A DNA stretch of 64,000 nucleotides from Microcoleus vaginatus HSN003 (GCF_022701255.1 NZ_CP031705.1:2741501-2805500), one strand, 5' to 3'; positions 54,301-64,000 are shown, numbered from the stretch's first letter. Notes: generated by a model not told the origin, from the letters alone. Made by a program: numbers and translations.

Positions 54301-57300
54301 ATGGTTCACATTAAACGGATCGAACTGACTAACTTTAAATCTTTTGGCGGCACGACGGCCATTCCCGTGCTGCCCGGTTTTACTGTGGTTTCCGGGCCCA
54401 ACGGTTCTGGGAAGTCCAACATCCTCGACGCTTTGCTGTTTTGTCTCGGACTTTCGAGTTCCAAGGGAATGCGGGCTGAACGTTTGCCGGATTTGGTCAA
54501 CAGCGCCCAAAACAAACGCGGTACGATCGAAGCTAGCGTGACTGCGACTTTTGCGCTGGAAGATGTGGGGGAGGAATGGTTCGCCCGGGATGAAGATGAG
54601 GAGGAAAATGCAGCAGATGAGTTATCTGTTGAAGCAGAGGAAGTCGAAGAGATAGATATTGCCGAAACTCAAGACAACAACGGCCAATCATCTGCCAATC
54701 GAAAATCCAAAATCGAAAATCGAAAATCGGAAGAGTTATCTGTTGAAGACGTAGAAGAGATTGAAATCGCAGCAACTCAAGACAACAACGGACAACTACT
54801 CGCTACCAATCGAAAATCCAAAATCGAAAATCGAAAATCGGATGAGTGGAGTGTGACGCGGAAACTTCGGGTAACTCGCCAAGGTACTTACACTTCAACT
54901 TATTACATTAACGGCCAACCTTGCACGCTGACTCAACTTCACGAACAGCTCAACCGCTTGCGAATTTATCCCGAAGGCTATAACGTCGTGCTGCAAGGAG
55001 ACGTTACGAGCATTATTTCGATGAATTCTAAGGAACGCAGAGAAATCATTGACGAATTAGCTGGTGTGGCTCAGTTCGATCGCAAAATCTCTTTAGCTAG
55101 GCAGAAGTTGGATGAAGTTAAGGAGGTGGAAGAACGCAGCCGCATTGTAGAAAAAGAGCTGATTTCTCAGCGCGATAGACTGGCTTCCGATCGCACAAAA
55201 GCGGAAAAATATCAAAAATTGCGGGCGGAATTTCAAGAAAAGTCGCAATGGGAAATTGTGCTGAAATTCCGCCAATTGCAGCAGCAAGAATGGAAACTGC
55301 GAGAACAAATCGAAACGGGCGATCGCACTTCGGCATCTCTCACCGAACAACTGCAAGCAATTAGTACCCAAATTCAAGAAGCAACCGCCGAACTTGACGC
55401 ACTGAATGCCCGCGTTAAAGCTTTGGGAGAGTCGGAATTGTTGGCTTTGCAAGCGACGATTGCGACTCAGGAAGCGGAACGGCGGCAACTGCAAAACCGC
55501 AAACAGGATTTGGAAAAAACTGCTGGGCAAATGGCTGCTAATATAGCACAAACCGAGCAGGAAGTTCGCCAATTCCGCCAAAGTTTGGAGCAAATTGAGA
55601 TTGAAATATCTTATGTTAAGTCTCAGCAGGGGAGTTTTCAGGAACAGCGGGACGCAGCCAAGCAAAGTTTAGATGAAAGTCGGGAAGTTGCAAATGCGAT
55701 CGCCTCGACGGCCGAAGTTTGGGTACAGCAGCAGACGGAACTGCACCGCCAAATCGAAACAATTCAACAAACTTTGGAACCGCAGCGTACAGAACAAGCT
55801 ACCATTGGCGAAAGAGCCGATCGCCTGCAAAGTCAAATTCAAGAACAAAACCAATCGCTGCAAGTATTGGAACAGGAAATTGCAGCGAAAAAAGAGCAGC
55901 AATCTCGCCTTGTGGAAACCAAAGGTGTTGCATCTTTGCAAGTAGAATCGCTGACTCAGATTTTAGTCGAAGCCGAACAAGAATTGCAACTGCAACAGGA
56001 AACTCAAACTCGTTTGTTGGAAGAACAGCGCGAAAGACAGCGCAAATTAGACAAACTAGAAGTGCAGTTTCAAGCACTGCAAGAAGCGACGGGAACGTTT
56101 ACTGCAAAAATTGTCGCGCAAAGCGGAATTGGCGGAGTTTGCGGCTTGGTGGCTCAACTGGGCAGGGTGGAACCGCGGTATCAATTGGCCCTGGAAATTG
56201 CCGCAGGCGGGCGCATGGGAAATATGGTGGTGGAAGATGACAGCGTGGCTGCTGCTGCGATCGAATTGTTGAAACAAAAACGGGCGGGAAGGATGACGTT
56301 TTTGCCTTTGAATAAAATTAGAGGCGGCAGGTATTCGGTGAATGAAAATTTGCGGCGCGCGGCTGGGTTTGTGGATGCGGCTGTTAATTTGATTGATTGC
56401 GATTCCCGGTATCTGGAAATTTTTGCTTACGTTTTTGGCAGTACGGTTGTGTTTAGCAACCTCAGCGATGCCCGCCGCTATTTGGGACAGTACCGGATTG
56501 TCACTTTGGACGGGGAAATTTTGGAAACTAGCGGGGCGATGACTGGGGGAAGTTCTACTAATAGATCTACTTTGCATTTTGGCACGGTTGAGGCTAGCGA
56601 GGCTGCTAGTGAAGCGCGGACGATCGCCTCTTTGCAAGAAAGGTTGGAGGAAATTGAGCGGATTTTGGAACGGTGCAAAATTGCGATCGATCGCGCGTCT
56701 GTTGCAGTCAAAACTCGCAGCCAAGAATTGATGGAAGCCAAACAGAATTTGCGCGAACATCAGTTGCGCTTGGAACAGTTGGATTCAGAAATTAAGAATT
56801 TGCAAGCGCAACAGGAACAAGTGCGATCGCAAATTGCGAAAAATACACAGGAATTAACTAATTCGCGATCGAGATTGCAGTTGCTGGAACGAGAATTGCC
56901 CGCACAGGAAAATCAATTGCAGCAATACCGACAAACTTTGGCGCAGTTGGAAGAGTCCAACAGTCACAGCGAATGGCAGCAAATGCAATCGAGTTTGCGC
57001 GCTCTAGAAGCGCAACTCCAAGAGCGAGAATTGGCTCTGAGAAACGTCCAGCAGCGCCTTGTAGACTTGGAAAATCAATTCGGGCGTTTGGAAGAGAAAA
57101 TTAAGGAAGGTAGCGAGAAGTTGCAGGAATGGCAAGTGCAGCAAAACGCGGGGGCGGATGCGATCGCTCGCATTGTTTCGCTGCAGTTAGAACTCGATCG
57201 ACAAATTGCCGAAGCTAAGGCGGCTTTGGAGGAAATTGAGGAAAAATTGGGCGTGCAGAAAGGAGAGCGCGATCGGGCGGAATCTCAACTGCGAGAACAG

Positions 57301-58101
57301 CATTTAGCCAAACAACAGTTACAATGGCAGTTGCAAAAACTCCACGAAACCCAGCAAGAACGCCGGGAACAATTGAGCGCAATCCGCACTCTATTGGAAG
57401 CGCAGCGGGCGGAAATGCCCGACCCCGTGCCGTCGATTCCTGAAAATGTCGAGAAAGCCAATTTGACGGAATTGCAGCAGGAAGTAAAGGCGATCGCCAA
57501 ACGCATTCAAGCTTTAGAACCAGTCAATATGCTAGCCTTGGAAGAGTACAACCGCACTCAAGAACGCCTTCAAGAATTAAGTCAAAAATTGACGACATTG
57601 GAAGGAGAACGCACTGAACTGCTGTTGAGAATTGAAAATTTTACCACACTCAGGCGACGCGCTTTTAAGGAAGCTTTCGACGCGGTTAACGAGAACTTCC
57701 AGACTATCTTTGCGGAACTTTCCGAAGGCGACGGCTATCTCCAGCTAGATGACCAGGAAGACCCCTTCAGCAGTGGCTTGAATTTGGTGGCTCACCCGAA
57801 GGGCAAACCCGTACAGCGGCTGGCTTCCATGTCTGGAGGCGAAAAGTCCTTGACGGCGCTGAGTTTTATTTTTGCCCTGCAACGCTACCGCCCGTCTACG
57901 TTTTACGCTTTTGATGAAGTGGATATGTTTCTGGATGGGGCAAATGTGGAGCGATTGGCTAGAATGATAAAGCGACAGTCGGAACAAGCCCAGTTTATTG
58001 TTGTGAGTTTGCGGCGACCTATGATTCAATCGGCTGAGCGTACAATTGGTGTTACTCAAGCACGGGGAGCTTATACTCAAGTCATAGGACTGAAGTTGTA
58101 G
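54301..58101 (+). CDS. smc: SMC chromosome condensation/segregation ATPase
   Basis: SMC dimers organise and segregate chromosomes with ScpA and ScpB. The 1266-residue protein has Walker A GPNGSGKSNILDALLF near residue 32, long coiled coils (about 270-550 and 770-1110), the hinge (IGGVCGLVAQLGRVEPRY), the signature MSGGEKSLTALSFIFALQRY and Walker B FYAFDEVDMFLDGAN. The N-terminal head has an unusual insertion at about 100-180, a 46-residue unit repeated twice and ending NRKSKIENRKS, which derives from AATCGAA-type DNA repeats. The frame is intact, and essential residues are untouched. Confidence 0.95.
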   Translation: MVHIKRIELTNFKSFGGTTAIPVLPGFTVVSGPNGSGKSNILDALLFCLGLSSSKGMRAERLPDLVNSAQNKRGTIEASVTATFALEDVGEEWFARDEDEEENAADELSVEAEEVEEIDIAETQDNNGQSSANRKSKIENRKSEELSVEDVEEIEIAATQDNNGQLLATNRKSKIENRKSDEWSVTRKLRVTRQGTYTSTYYINGQPCTLTQLHEQLNRLRIYPEGYNVVLQGDVTSIISMNSKERREIIDELAGVAQFDRKISLARQKLDEVKEVEERSRIVEKELISQRDRLASDRTKAEKYQKLRAEFQEKSQWEIVLKFRQLQQQEWKLREQIETGDRTSASLTEQLQAISTQIQEATAELDALNARVKALGESELLALQATIATQEAERRQLQNRKQDLEKTAGQMAANIAQTEQEVRQFRQSLEQIEIEISYVKSQQGSFQEQRDAAKQSLDESREVANAIASTAEVWVQQQTELHRQIETIQQTLEPQRTEQATIGERADRLQSQIQEQNQSLQVLEQEIAAKKEQQSRLVETKGVASLQVESLTQILVEAEQELQLQQETQTRLLEEQRERQRKLDKLEVQFQALQEATGTFTAKIVAQSGIGGVCGLVAQLGRVEPRYQLALEIAAGGRMGNMVVEDDSVAAAAIELLKQKRAGRMTFLPLNKIRGGRYSVNENLRRAAGFVDAAVNLIDCDSRYLEIFAYVFGSTVVFSNLSDARRYLGQYRIVTLDGEILETSGAMTGGSSTNRSTLHFGTVEASEAASEARTIASLQERLEEIERILERCKIAIDRASVAVKTRSQELMEAKQNLREHQLRLEQLDSEIKNLQAQQEQVRSQIAKNTQELTNSRSRLQLLERELPAQENQLQQYRQTLAQLEESNSHSEWQQMQSSLRALEAQLQERELALRNVQQRLVDLENQFGRLEEKIKEGSEKLQEWQVQQNAGADAIARIVSLQLELDRQIAEAKAALEEIEEKLGVQKGERDRAESQLREQHLAKQQLQWQLQKLHETQQERREQLSAIRTLLEAQRAEMPDPVPSIPENVEKANLTELQQEVKAIAKRIQALEPVNMLALEEYNRTQERLQELSQKLTTLEGERTELLLRIENFTTLRRRAFKEAFDAVNENFQTIFAELSEGDGYLQLDDQEDPFSSGLNLVAHPKGKPVQRLASMSGGEKSLTALSFIFALQRYRPSTFYAFDEVDMFLDGANVERLARMIKRQSEQAQFIVVSLRRPMIQSAERTIGVTQARGAYTQVIGLKL

Positions 58102-58215
58102 TCCCGGAGTGTCTGTTGATGACCCTACCCAAAAACGGATACAAGCCGACAACAGTCGTGGATAGATCAAAATTTTAGACCCTAGTTCAACCTCCCCCAT
58201 TCCTCTGTGGAGTAC

Positions 58216-58246
58216 ATCTAAAATCTAAAATCTAAAATCTAAAATC
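58216..58246. repeat. ATCTAAA heptamer repeats
   Basis: Four and a half units of ATCTAAA lie between smc and the PRC-barrel gene. A related heptamer, AATCGAA, is found inside smc at 54696-54730 and 54806-54840. Confidence 0.7.
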
Positions 58247-58299
58247 GACTGACCGTGTTGAGGTGATATATGTACTTAATAAATCAGGATTAGAGTTAG

Positions 58300-59328
58300 A
58301 TGACATCCGAACAAATTTGCCAACGCTCCGACCTTCTCGGCACTCAAGTCATCACCCGCGACAGAGGTAAACGCTTGGGGGTGGTTAGTCAATTATGGGT
58401 GGACATTGATCGGCGGGAAGTTGTGGCGATCGGTCTGCGTGATAATATATTTGCGGTCGCTGGAATGCCGAGGTTTATGTTCCTCAGCAATGTTAGTGAA
58501 ATCGGCGACGTGCTGTTGGTGGAAGATGAGAGCGCGATCGAAGATGATGTTGATGTTGAAGTCTACAGCATTTTGATTAACAGCGAAGTTATTACCGAAA
58601 CCGGCGAACTTTTAGGTAGGGTGCGAGGCTTTAGGTTCGACCCCGAAGACGGTAAGTTAGTTTCTATAATTATCGCTTCCCTGGGCATCCCCCAAATCCC
58701 CGACCAAGTTCTCAGCACTTACGAGTTGGGGATTGAAGAAATTGTCAGCAGCGGCCCGAATCGCTTGATTGTGTTTGAAGGTTCCGAGGAAAGGCTCAGA
58801 CAGCTTAGTGTTGGTTTGCTGGAGCGCGTTGGTTTGGGCCAAGCACCTTGGGAACGAGAAGAGGACGACCCAGGTTATTATCCGAAACCCGTGGCTACGG
58901 GAAATCAATTGGGCCCGGGCGTGCGGATACCTGCACCGGAAATGCGGAGCCGGGTAGCCGCGCCTGCTGTGGAGGAAGTTCCTTGGGATGAGGATTTAGA
59001 GTGGAATCGGCCTCCGGTTCGCCAGCCGCCGATGCGCGCGGTGCAGGCACAGCCGCAGCCAATCGAGGAAGATTACGAGGATTACGAAGAGGATAATTGG
59101 GGCGGCGAAGAGGACGATTACGAAGAGGAGGAGTACGAGGAAAAGCCGCAATACACTCGCGCTGAGATTTCTCTGCCGAAGCAGCCGGTGGTGGAGTACG
59201 AGTACGAGGATGATGTGGAGGCTGATGCTTGGGCTGACGATGAGGCACCGAAGCCTTACCAGGCTCCTCGGGTGAATATCCCTGAGAAAACTAAGACTCC
59301 TGAGTATGAGGAGGAGCCTGGTTATTAG
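58300..59328 (+). CDS. PRC-barrel domain protein with acidic tail
   Basis: A 342-residue protein. Residues 5-80 and 90-165 are two PRC-barrel domains (SDLLGTQVITRDRGKRLGVV and NSEVITETGELLGRVRGFRF). The rest is disordered, with DYEDYEEDNWGGEEDDYEEE and other Asp/Glu/Tyr-rich parts. PRC-barrels bind RNA (RimM) or occur in photosynthetic reaction-centre H subunits; here they may be scaffolding. No signal peptide. It resembles a conserved cyanobacterial protein; no function is known. Confidence 0.75.
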   Translation: MTSEQICQRSDLLGTQVITRDRGKRLGVVSQLWVDIDRREVVAIGLRDNIFAVAGMPRFMFLSNVSEIGDVLLVEDESAIEDDVDVEVYSILINSEVITETGELLGRVRGFRFDPEDGKLVSIIIASLGIPQIPDQVLSTYELGIEEIVSSGPNRLIVFEGSEERLRQLSVGLLERVGLGQAPWEREEDDPGYYPKPVATGNQLGPGVRIPAPEMRSRVAAPAVEEVPWDEDLEWNRPPVRQPPMRAVQAQPQPIEEDYEDYEEDNWGGEEDDYEEEEYEEKPQYTRAEISLPKQPVVEYEYEDDVEADAWADDEAPKPYQAPRVNIPEKTKTPEYEEEPGY

Positions 59329-59770
59329 GAATTAATCAATTAGCTCAAACCAATATTTTGCACTCTTCTTAAGAACGGGCAAGATGCCCGTTCCACAATC
59401 AAGTTTATTTTTTGTGGAACGGGCTTCTAGCCCGTTGCTGATATTGGTGCAAGATGTGAGTTTAAACTGAGATGTTGCACCATTCTCCCTTAACCGGCAA
59501 GATGCCTGTTCCACAATAAAATTCATCTCTTGTGGAACAGGCATCTTGCCTGTTCCTAAACAAGTAATTGAGAATGATGCAATATCTCACTTTAAACCAA
59601 TATTTTGTAGGCACGGGTTTTACGAATAATATTTAATTCTCGCAAACAATCGAGTGGGGTAGGTTGGGGGAGGAATTGAAGGCGCTCAATCTAATTAAAT
59701 TAGAGCCCTGAACTAGAGAATACTCGCAGGGCAGTTTACTATACTTTTGCTGACGTTTCATATTAGGTTA
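59329..59770. other. Intergenic region with large hairpin repeats
   Basis: Two long hairpins dominate. At 59380-59440 GAACGGGC/GCCCGTTC units face each other. At 59496-59516 and 59530-59550 a 21-base stem is perfectly paired. Both belong to the GGAACRGGC repeat family seen at 38931-39099. The remainder has no gene. Confidence 0.6.
59496..59550. repeat. Perfect 21-bp inverted repeat
   Basis: GGCAAGATGCCTGTTCCACA plus A is matched by its complement with a 13-base loop. It belongs to the GGAACAGGC family. Confidence 0.8.
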
Positions 59771-60796
59771 ATGAGCGAAAAAAACTTTGCTAAAAATATT
59801 GCTTTCAGATTAATAACATATCTAATTTTTCCAATTTTTTTATCCACCACCACGGCTGAAATTGTCTTGCGAGTTGCGGGATACAAACCCTGGCAAATAG
59901 AAAATGTGGATGTTGTGGTCGAACCAAAAGGTAACTTTTTTACGAAAGACTTGGAACTCGGCTACAAGCATTTGCCGGGTAAATTCAAGGTGACACTTAA
60001 CGGCAATTACTCATTTAATGCCACTCATCTCAATAATAGTTTAAGAATAACCCATCCCCTCAATACTTACAGTTTATCGTCCAAAAAGCCAGAAATTTGG
60101 ATATTTGGCTGCTCGTTTACCTACGGTTGGTCATTGAATGACAGCGAAACTTATGCTTGGTTGCTTCAAGATAAATTACCCAAATATAAAATAGTTAATT
60201 TTGGCGTTAACGGCTACGGCACGCTGCACTCGTTGATTCAATTCCAAGAAGCACTAAAACAAGCAAATAAACCCAAAATTGCGGTGATTGCTTATGCAGG
60301 ATTTCACGACCGTCGCAATACTTTGTTAAGGGCGAGAAGAAAGCAAATGGCTGCTTGGAATAAACTTGGTATTTTATTCCAGCCCGATGCTAGGCTGAAT
60401 GGAGAAAATAATTTTACCTACAAAATGGCAAAACTTGAATATCACGAGTTCCCGCTGATGCGGGTTTCTGCATTAAGCCATTTTTTGGAAATTAATTACA
60501 ATCAATTTGAAGAGGGATTGTACAAAAGTCACGAGGTTTCTAAGGCAATTATTCAAGAGTTTAACCGTGTGGCTGAGGCTAATGGTGTTAAGTTAGTTGT
60601 GGCGGGAATTAATGCGGGTTCTGCTAAGATGTTGGAGGAATTAAGGGAGGAGGGAATTGCTACGGCGGATATTTCGGTTGATTTGAAAATACCTGCCAAT
60701 AATAATTTACCTCATGACCTTCATCCAAGTGCGATCGCGAATCGGCAATATGCAGAAAAGTTGGAAGGTTTTTTGCAAGGTACTGTTTTAAGGTAA
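59771..60796 (+). CDS. SGNH/GDSL-type hydrolase, membrane-anchored
   Basis: A 341-residue protein from ATG 59771. One N-terminal hydrophobic segment (LITYLIFPIFLSTTTAEIVL) anchors or exports it. The hydrolase part has block I FGCSFTYGWSLND (Ser), block II IVNFGVNGYGTLHSLIQ (Gly/Asn), and block V LPHDLHPSAIANRQYAEKL with the Asp and His of the triad. SGNH enzymes of this layout act as O-acetyl esterases or acyl transferases on glycans; the location with membrane proteins fits glycan modification, but this is inference. Confidence 0.75.
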   Translation: MSEKNFAKNIAFRLITYLIFPIFLSTTTAEIVLRVAGYKPWQIENVDVVVEPKGNFFTKDLELGYKHLPGKFKVTLNGNYSFNATHLNNSLRITHPLNTYSLSSKKPEIWIFGCSFTYGWSLNDSETYAWLLQDKLPKYKIVNFGVNGYGTLHSLIQFQEALKQANKPKIAVIAYAGFHDRRNTLLRARRKQMAAWNKLGILFQPDARLNGENNFTYKMAKLEYHEFPLMRVSALSHFLEINYNQFEEGLYKSHEVSKAIIQEFNRVAEANGVKLVVAGINAGSAKMLEELREEGIATADISVDLKIPANNNLPHDLHPSAIANRQYAEKLEGFLQGTVLR

Positions 60797-60877
60797 GTTA
60801 ATGAACCGCGAAGGCGCAAAGGGCGCGAAGGAAGAGAGAAAGAAGAAGTTTAGAAGTTATTTAGGGTTGCGAGAGTG

Positions 60878-63058
60878 ATGGGATTATTGGATTTTGTTTC
60901 TTTTAAATTGCCTCGCAAGAGTTTGATTGATGGCTTTTTTCTGTTTTTACTTGTTCTTGTAACAGTTGCAGTAACATCAATCTATGTATATAGCGAACAT
61001 ACTTTTTATTGGTGGGATTACGCGGGATACAATACCGCTACAGTCAACACGGCTAATTTATTTCGAGACTCGCCAGATAAAGCATGGCGCGGAGTTATAG
61101 AATCGCTATCTAAGGAAAAAAATCTGTTAATTTCTCTGCCGTTAGTGCCGTTTATTCTCTTATTTGGCGCGTCTCGGCTGAGTTACATTCTAAGTGTATC
61201 TCTGATTTATGTGCTGCCGTTTCGCCTGTTGCTGGGGGCAATTTCGGCAAAGCTAATTCCAGTTTATCCGCGCCGGGTGTTTTGGTCAACTGTGCTGCTG
61301 AGTTTATTAATTCCGATGAGTTGGATACCGACTCTGCGGGGATATCTGGATACTGGCGGCTGTGTGTTTGTAGCCTTGGCAATTTGGGTTTATTTGCAGG
61401 ATGTTAAGCTGAAATCTTGGTGGAAAATCCCGTTAATTGGGTTTTTTCTGGCGGCGGCGATTCTGTTGCGACGCCATTTTGCTTATAGTGCGATCGCATT
61501 TTTTGGTGCAGCTACTTTACAGGCTTTCATCGAGTTTATTGTACTAATATACCGTAACAAAACCGCATTCTCGTCTCCCAAAGACAAGGACGCAGCAGCG
61601 CCGTTTCCCTACAGATGCTTGTTTGAATCCGGTGTAAAAGTGGGCTTGATAGCTGCAACTAGCTTGACTATTTTAATGTTGGTAGCAGGAGATTTTACTC
61701 GCAGTGCTCTGACGGTTGACTACCGCAATTTGTATGTCGCTTGGAGTTTGCCTGTAAGTGATATTTTAACTCGTTATGCGGATTTTTACGGTTTGGGAAC
61801 TTGGCTGCTGGTACTGATTGGTTTTTCTGCGGGAATTCTCACTCGAATGCTGGTTCCGGCGGCGGCTATTTTTGTTTCGTTGTTTGGGGTTTTGTCCCTG
61901 ATTGAATGGCTGTTAGTTTTGCGTTACGGCTACTTGCACTATACAATTCATATTACACCGATCGCACTTTTAGGACTATCCACATTTTTCTGGACAACTT
62001 GGCTGAAACTCAAGGGAAAAGTCCGGTATTTGATGCTGGGCGCGGCGGGTTTGTACCTGGTTGTGAATGCCGCAGTCGGGTTAATCCCTCTCAAAATTGA
62101 TTTGTCAAGACTGTTTATGGCTAATTTTCCGCCGTTAGTGCGATCGGACTACGACGAAGTTGTAAAATTAGTAGAGTTTCTGCGAAAATTAGCACCGAAT
62201 GAAGAACCGATTTATATTGCTGGTGCTTCTAACAATTTCAATGCTAATATACTCAGACAAGCCAACCGCAAATTAAACCCGCCGGAGGGCTGGTGGAAAT
62301 TAAATACAATCGGGAGGCCGCAAATTGACTCGCGCGATACTTACCCGCTACCGGAGTTGTTGCAGGCACAATATGCGGTGGTTGCGGTGCCTTTTCAGGA
62401 GGTGTTACCGACTGACGAACAAGTTTTGCGATCGCACGAACAAGATGTTGTTAAAGTTGTGTACGATGCCTTTACTCAAAACTGGGAAATTGCCCGCGAT
62501 TTCCAAGTGCTACCGGAACAGTTTAAGCTAGAAAACGGCGTGACTGTCAGCGTTTACCGGAGGATGCGACCGACTGATACAGCAACGGCAGTTAGGACTC
62601 TGGAGGCGATGCAGCGGCAAATAGTCGATCGACCAGGAACCCAGTTAGATTGGATTAGTTTGCATCAATCAATCTACACAAGTGCCAATTATTCAGTCAC
62701 TCAAGAATCGGATAACCTATATAATCTTGTAACTCATCCAATTAAAAATAGCCAGAAACTCGATACATCTTTTCTGTATTTAGGTTCCATTTCCGACAAA
62801 GTAAAAGTTACAGGAAGACTCAATTTACCTAACCAACTATGTCCCGGAGTTGTCCTGCGCTTGACTTTGTGGGACAAGCAAGGTAAATTAATAGACTCAG
62901 CAGAGATGGCTTACAGTCCAAAAACTGCGATCGGCTTAAATCTATTAGTTGAGGGCAAAAATCCCATTTATCTGCTGCTTGAGGTATTGAGTAGCAGTAA
63001 ACAGGATTTAACAAACCAATGCCAACTGGAGATTAACAATTTAGCTGTCAGTAGGTAA
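60878..63058 (+). CDS. Large multi-pass membrane protein, GT-C glycosyltransferase-like
   Basis: A 726-residue protein with about 10-12 membrane segments in residues 15-420 (FFLFLLVLVTVAVTSIYVYS first), an early loop with aspartate (WWDYAGYNTATVNT) as in GT-C enzymes, and a soluble C-terminal domain of about 300 residues. It may transfer a lipid-linked sugar outside the membrane. No catalytic signature is fully conserved to my eye. It lies 80 bases after the SGNH gene and is immediately followed by another membrane protein gene, probably one operon. The ATG preceded by GTG is chosen. Confidence 0.6.
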   Translation: MGLLDFVSFKLPRKSLIDGFFLFLLVLVTVAVTSIYVYSEHTFYWWDYAGYNTATVNTANLFRDSPDKAWRGVIESLSKEKNLLISLPLVPFILLFGASRLSYILSVSLIYVLPFRLLLGAISAKLIPVYPRRVFWSTVLLSLLIPMSWIPTLRGYLDTGGCVFVALAIWVYLQDVKLKSWWKIPLIGFFLAAAILLRRHFAYSAIAFFGAATLQAFIEFIVLIYRNKTAFSSPKDKDAAAPFPYRCLFESGVKVGLIAATSLTILMLVAGDFTRSALTVDYRNLYVAWSLPVSDILTRYADFYGLGTWLLVLIGFSAGILTRMLVPAAAIFVSLFGVLSLIEWLLVLRYGYLHYTIHITPIALLGLSTFFWTTWLKLKGKVRYLMLGAAGLYLVVNAAVGLIPLKIDLSRLFMANFPPLVRSDYDEVVKLVEFLRKLAPNEEPIYIAGASNNFNANILRQANRKLNPPEGWWKLNTIGRPQIDSRDTYPLPELLQAQYAVVAVPFQEVLPTDEQVLRSHEQDVVKVVYDAFTQNWEIARDFQVLPEQFKLENGVTVSVYRRMRPTDTATAVRTLEAMQRQIVDRPGTQLDWISLHQSIYTSANYSVTQESDNLYNLVTHPIKNSQKLDTSFLYLGSISDKVKVTGRLNLPNQLCPGVVLRLTLWDKQGKLIDSAEMAYSPKTAIGLNLLVEGKNPIYLLLEVLSSSKQDLTNQCQLEINNLAVSR

Positions 63059-64000
63059 ATGGAACCGTCAATGCAGAAAAATCAAAAATCCAACTGGTAT
63101 TTTAATCTATCTCTCTATACTTTTGTCATCATCGGTTCTCTGATGGCTACAGGCTATATTTTCCCGATAGGAGGCAACTTTCCAGAAGTGCCGCCCATTC
63201 AACTTATGTTAAATCCTGAACTCTACAAAAATGATTATTACGTTCAGGAAATGGTTAAATTTAATCCCAGGTACTACTATTATTATATTATCTATTTGCT
63301 CGCCAACTTAGGAACCAGCATTCCCCTAGCGCACTTTATTTATCAATTCCTCGCCTTCGGTTCATTTATCCTAGCTTGCTACGCAATTATCAATATCTAT
63401 ACTAATTCCAAACTGCCCGCCGCAGCGATGGCTTTTTTATGTATAGCTGCTTCATTTACAGATGTTGGTAACACCCTGATATTTTCCACCAAATCAGTAC
63501 CCAGTACCTTCGCAATGAGTTTCGCAATTTGGGGAATTTACTTTAGTTTGCGCCAGAAATGGCTAACCGGATATTTATTTTTTGGACTGGGCTGTTTGCT
63601 GCAATTTTTAGTTGGTTTGTTGCCGGGATTGATGATGGTTCCCGTTTTATTTATTGAATCTGTAAGACGGCGGAAGTTTAAAACATTGATTTTGGCGATC
63701 GCACTTTTAGCAGCAATGGCAAGTATCGTTTACGTACCGATGTTATTAACAGGTACTACCAGCACTCACACTATCGACAACGCTGATTTTGTCTACATTC
63801 ACGCGAAAGTCCGCAACCCTCACCACATCCTCCCGTCAAATTGGGATGTGGGGAATTGGTTCAACTTTATATGTTTCATAATTGGTGGCTTGCTGTGCAT
63901 CAAAAAATCTGATTTGTTGCCAAAAGAAGACAAAGTTAATTTTTATACAATTGTTGGTACATCGATTCTTGCACTGTTTCTGAATTACATATTTGTAGAA
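63059..64000 (+). CDS. Multi-pass membrane protein, runs off the window
   Basis: The ATG at 63059 directly follows the stop of the preceding gene, so the two are translationally coupled. The 314 visible codons are free of stops and encode several membrane helices (YTFVIIGSLMATGYIFPIGG, then YYYYYIIYLLANLG). The FPIGGNFPEVPPIQLMLNPE loop is polar. It resembles the neighbour in layout and may be another glycan-related transferase. ATG at 63071 is a second possible start. The C-terminus is missing. Confidence 0.6.
   Translation, partial: MEPSMQKNQKSNWYFNLSLYTFVIIGSLMATGYIFPIGGNFPEVPPIQLMLNPELYKNDYYVQEMVKFNPRYYYYYIIYLLANLGTSIPLAHFIYQFLAFGSFILACYAIINIYTNSKLPAAAMAFLCIAASFTDVGNTLIFSTKSVPSTFAMSFAIWGIYFSLRQKWLTGYLFFGLGCLLQFLVGLLPGLMMVPVLFIESVRRRKFKTLILAIALLAAMASIVYVPMLLTGTTSTHTIDNADFVYIHAKVRNPHHILPSNWDVGNWFNFICFIIGGLLCIKKSDLLPKEDKVNFYTIVGTSILALFLNYIFVE

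Overview
The window looks like chromosome of a filamentous cyanobacterium of the Oscillatoria/Microcoleus kind. GCGATCGC (HIP1-like) octamers are scattered everywhere. The genes include hetR, a CRR7-type NDH-1 assembly factor, ferredoxin-dependent sulfite reductase, a DUF92 phytyl-phosphate kinase homologue, and the cyanobacterial pair of 2-oxoglutarate decarboxylase and succinic semialdehyde dehydrogenase. Intergenic DNA is full of heptamer tandem repeats and hairpin repeats, as in large filamentous cyanobacterial genomes. Whether the strain makes heterocysts cannot be judged from this window.

Layout. 0-2.3 kb: small envelope-type proteins, msrA and a 45-residue conserved protein. 2.3-8 kb: a decayed StlD/DarB-type ketosynthase gene with a TnpB element at its 5' end; the tnpB gene is itself split by a complete group II intron, and the deduced splice restores its frame exactly. 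8-16 kb: a hypothetical gene, serS, a porin fragment, a helicase-HNH fusion and about 1.35 kb of decayed DNA. 16-25 kb: housekeeping genes (glycosyltransferase, crr7, sir, rsmE), secreted proteins and a YgiT/DUF4258 toxin-antitoxin-like pair. 25-27.5 kb: two tandem lipase genes, the second cut by an IS630 element. 28-32 kb: DUF92 gene, hetR, and two tandem small genes for secreted PatX-like peptides. One peptide carries the exact RGSGR signal; the other carries a degenerate KGDGR. Each has the same upstream palindrome and the same downstream 42-nt hairpin.

32-39 kb: an FAD oxidoreductase, then cysC with Wza- and Wzc-type polysaccharide export genes. 39-42.5 kb: the two genes that bypass 2-oxoglutarate dehydrogenase. 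42.5-45.8 kb: transposase debris, an I42-like inhibitor, a decayed IS630 copy and a DMT transporter. 45.8-51.5 kb: an island-like block bounded by a short direct repeat at the 3' end of tRNA-Leu(CAA). It holds a 1153-residue protein (beta-propeller, paired beta domains, Gly/Ser/Thr repeats, seven 31-residue coiled-coil repeats), an ISAs1 element and a truncated second copy of the large gene. 51.5-64 kb: M48 peptidase overlapping the tRNA, murA, smc, a PRC-barrel protein and a set of envelope or glycan-type membrane proteins that runs off the window.

Main points of interest are the hetR/patX module with its duplicated regulatory parts, the intron-in-tnpB nest, the large propeller/coiled-coil protein on its island, and repeats that have entered reading frames in phase (rsmE, the Wza-like gene, smc).
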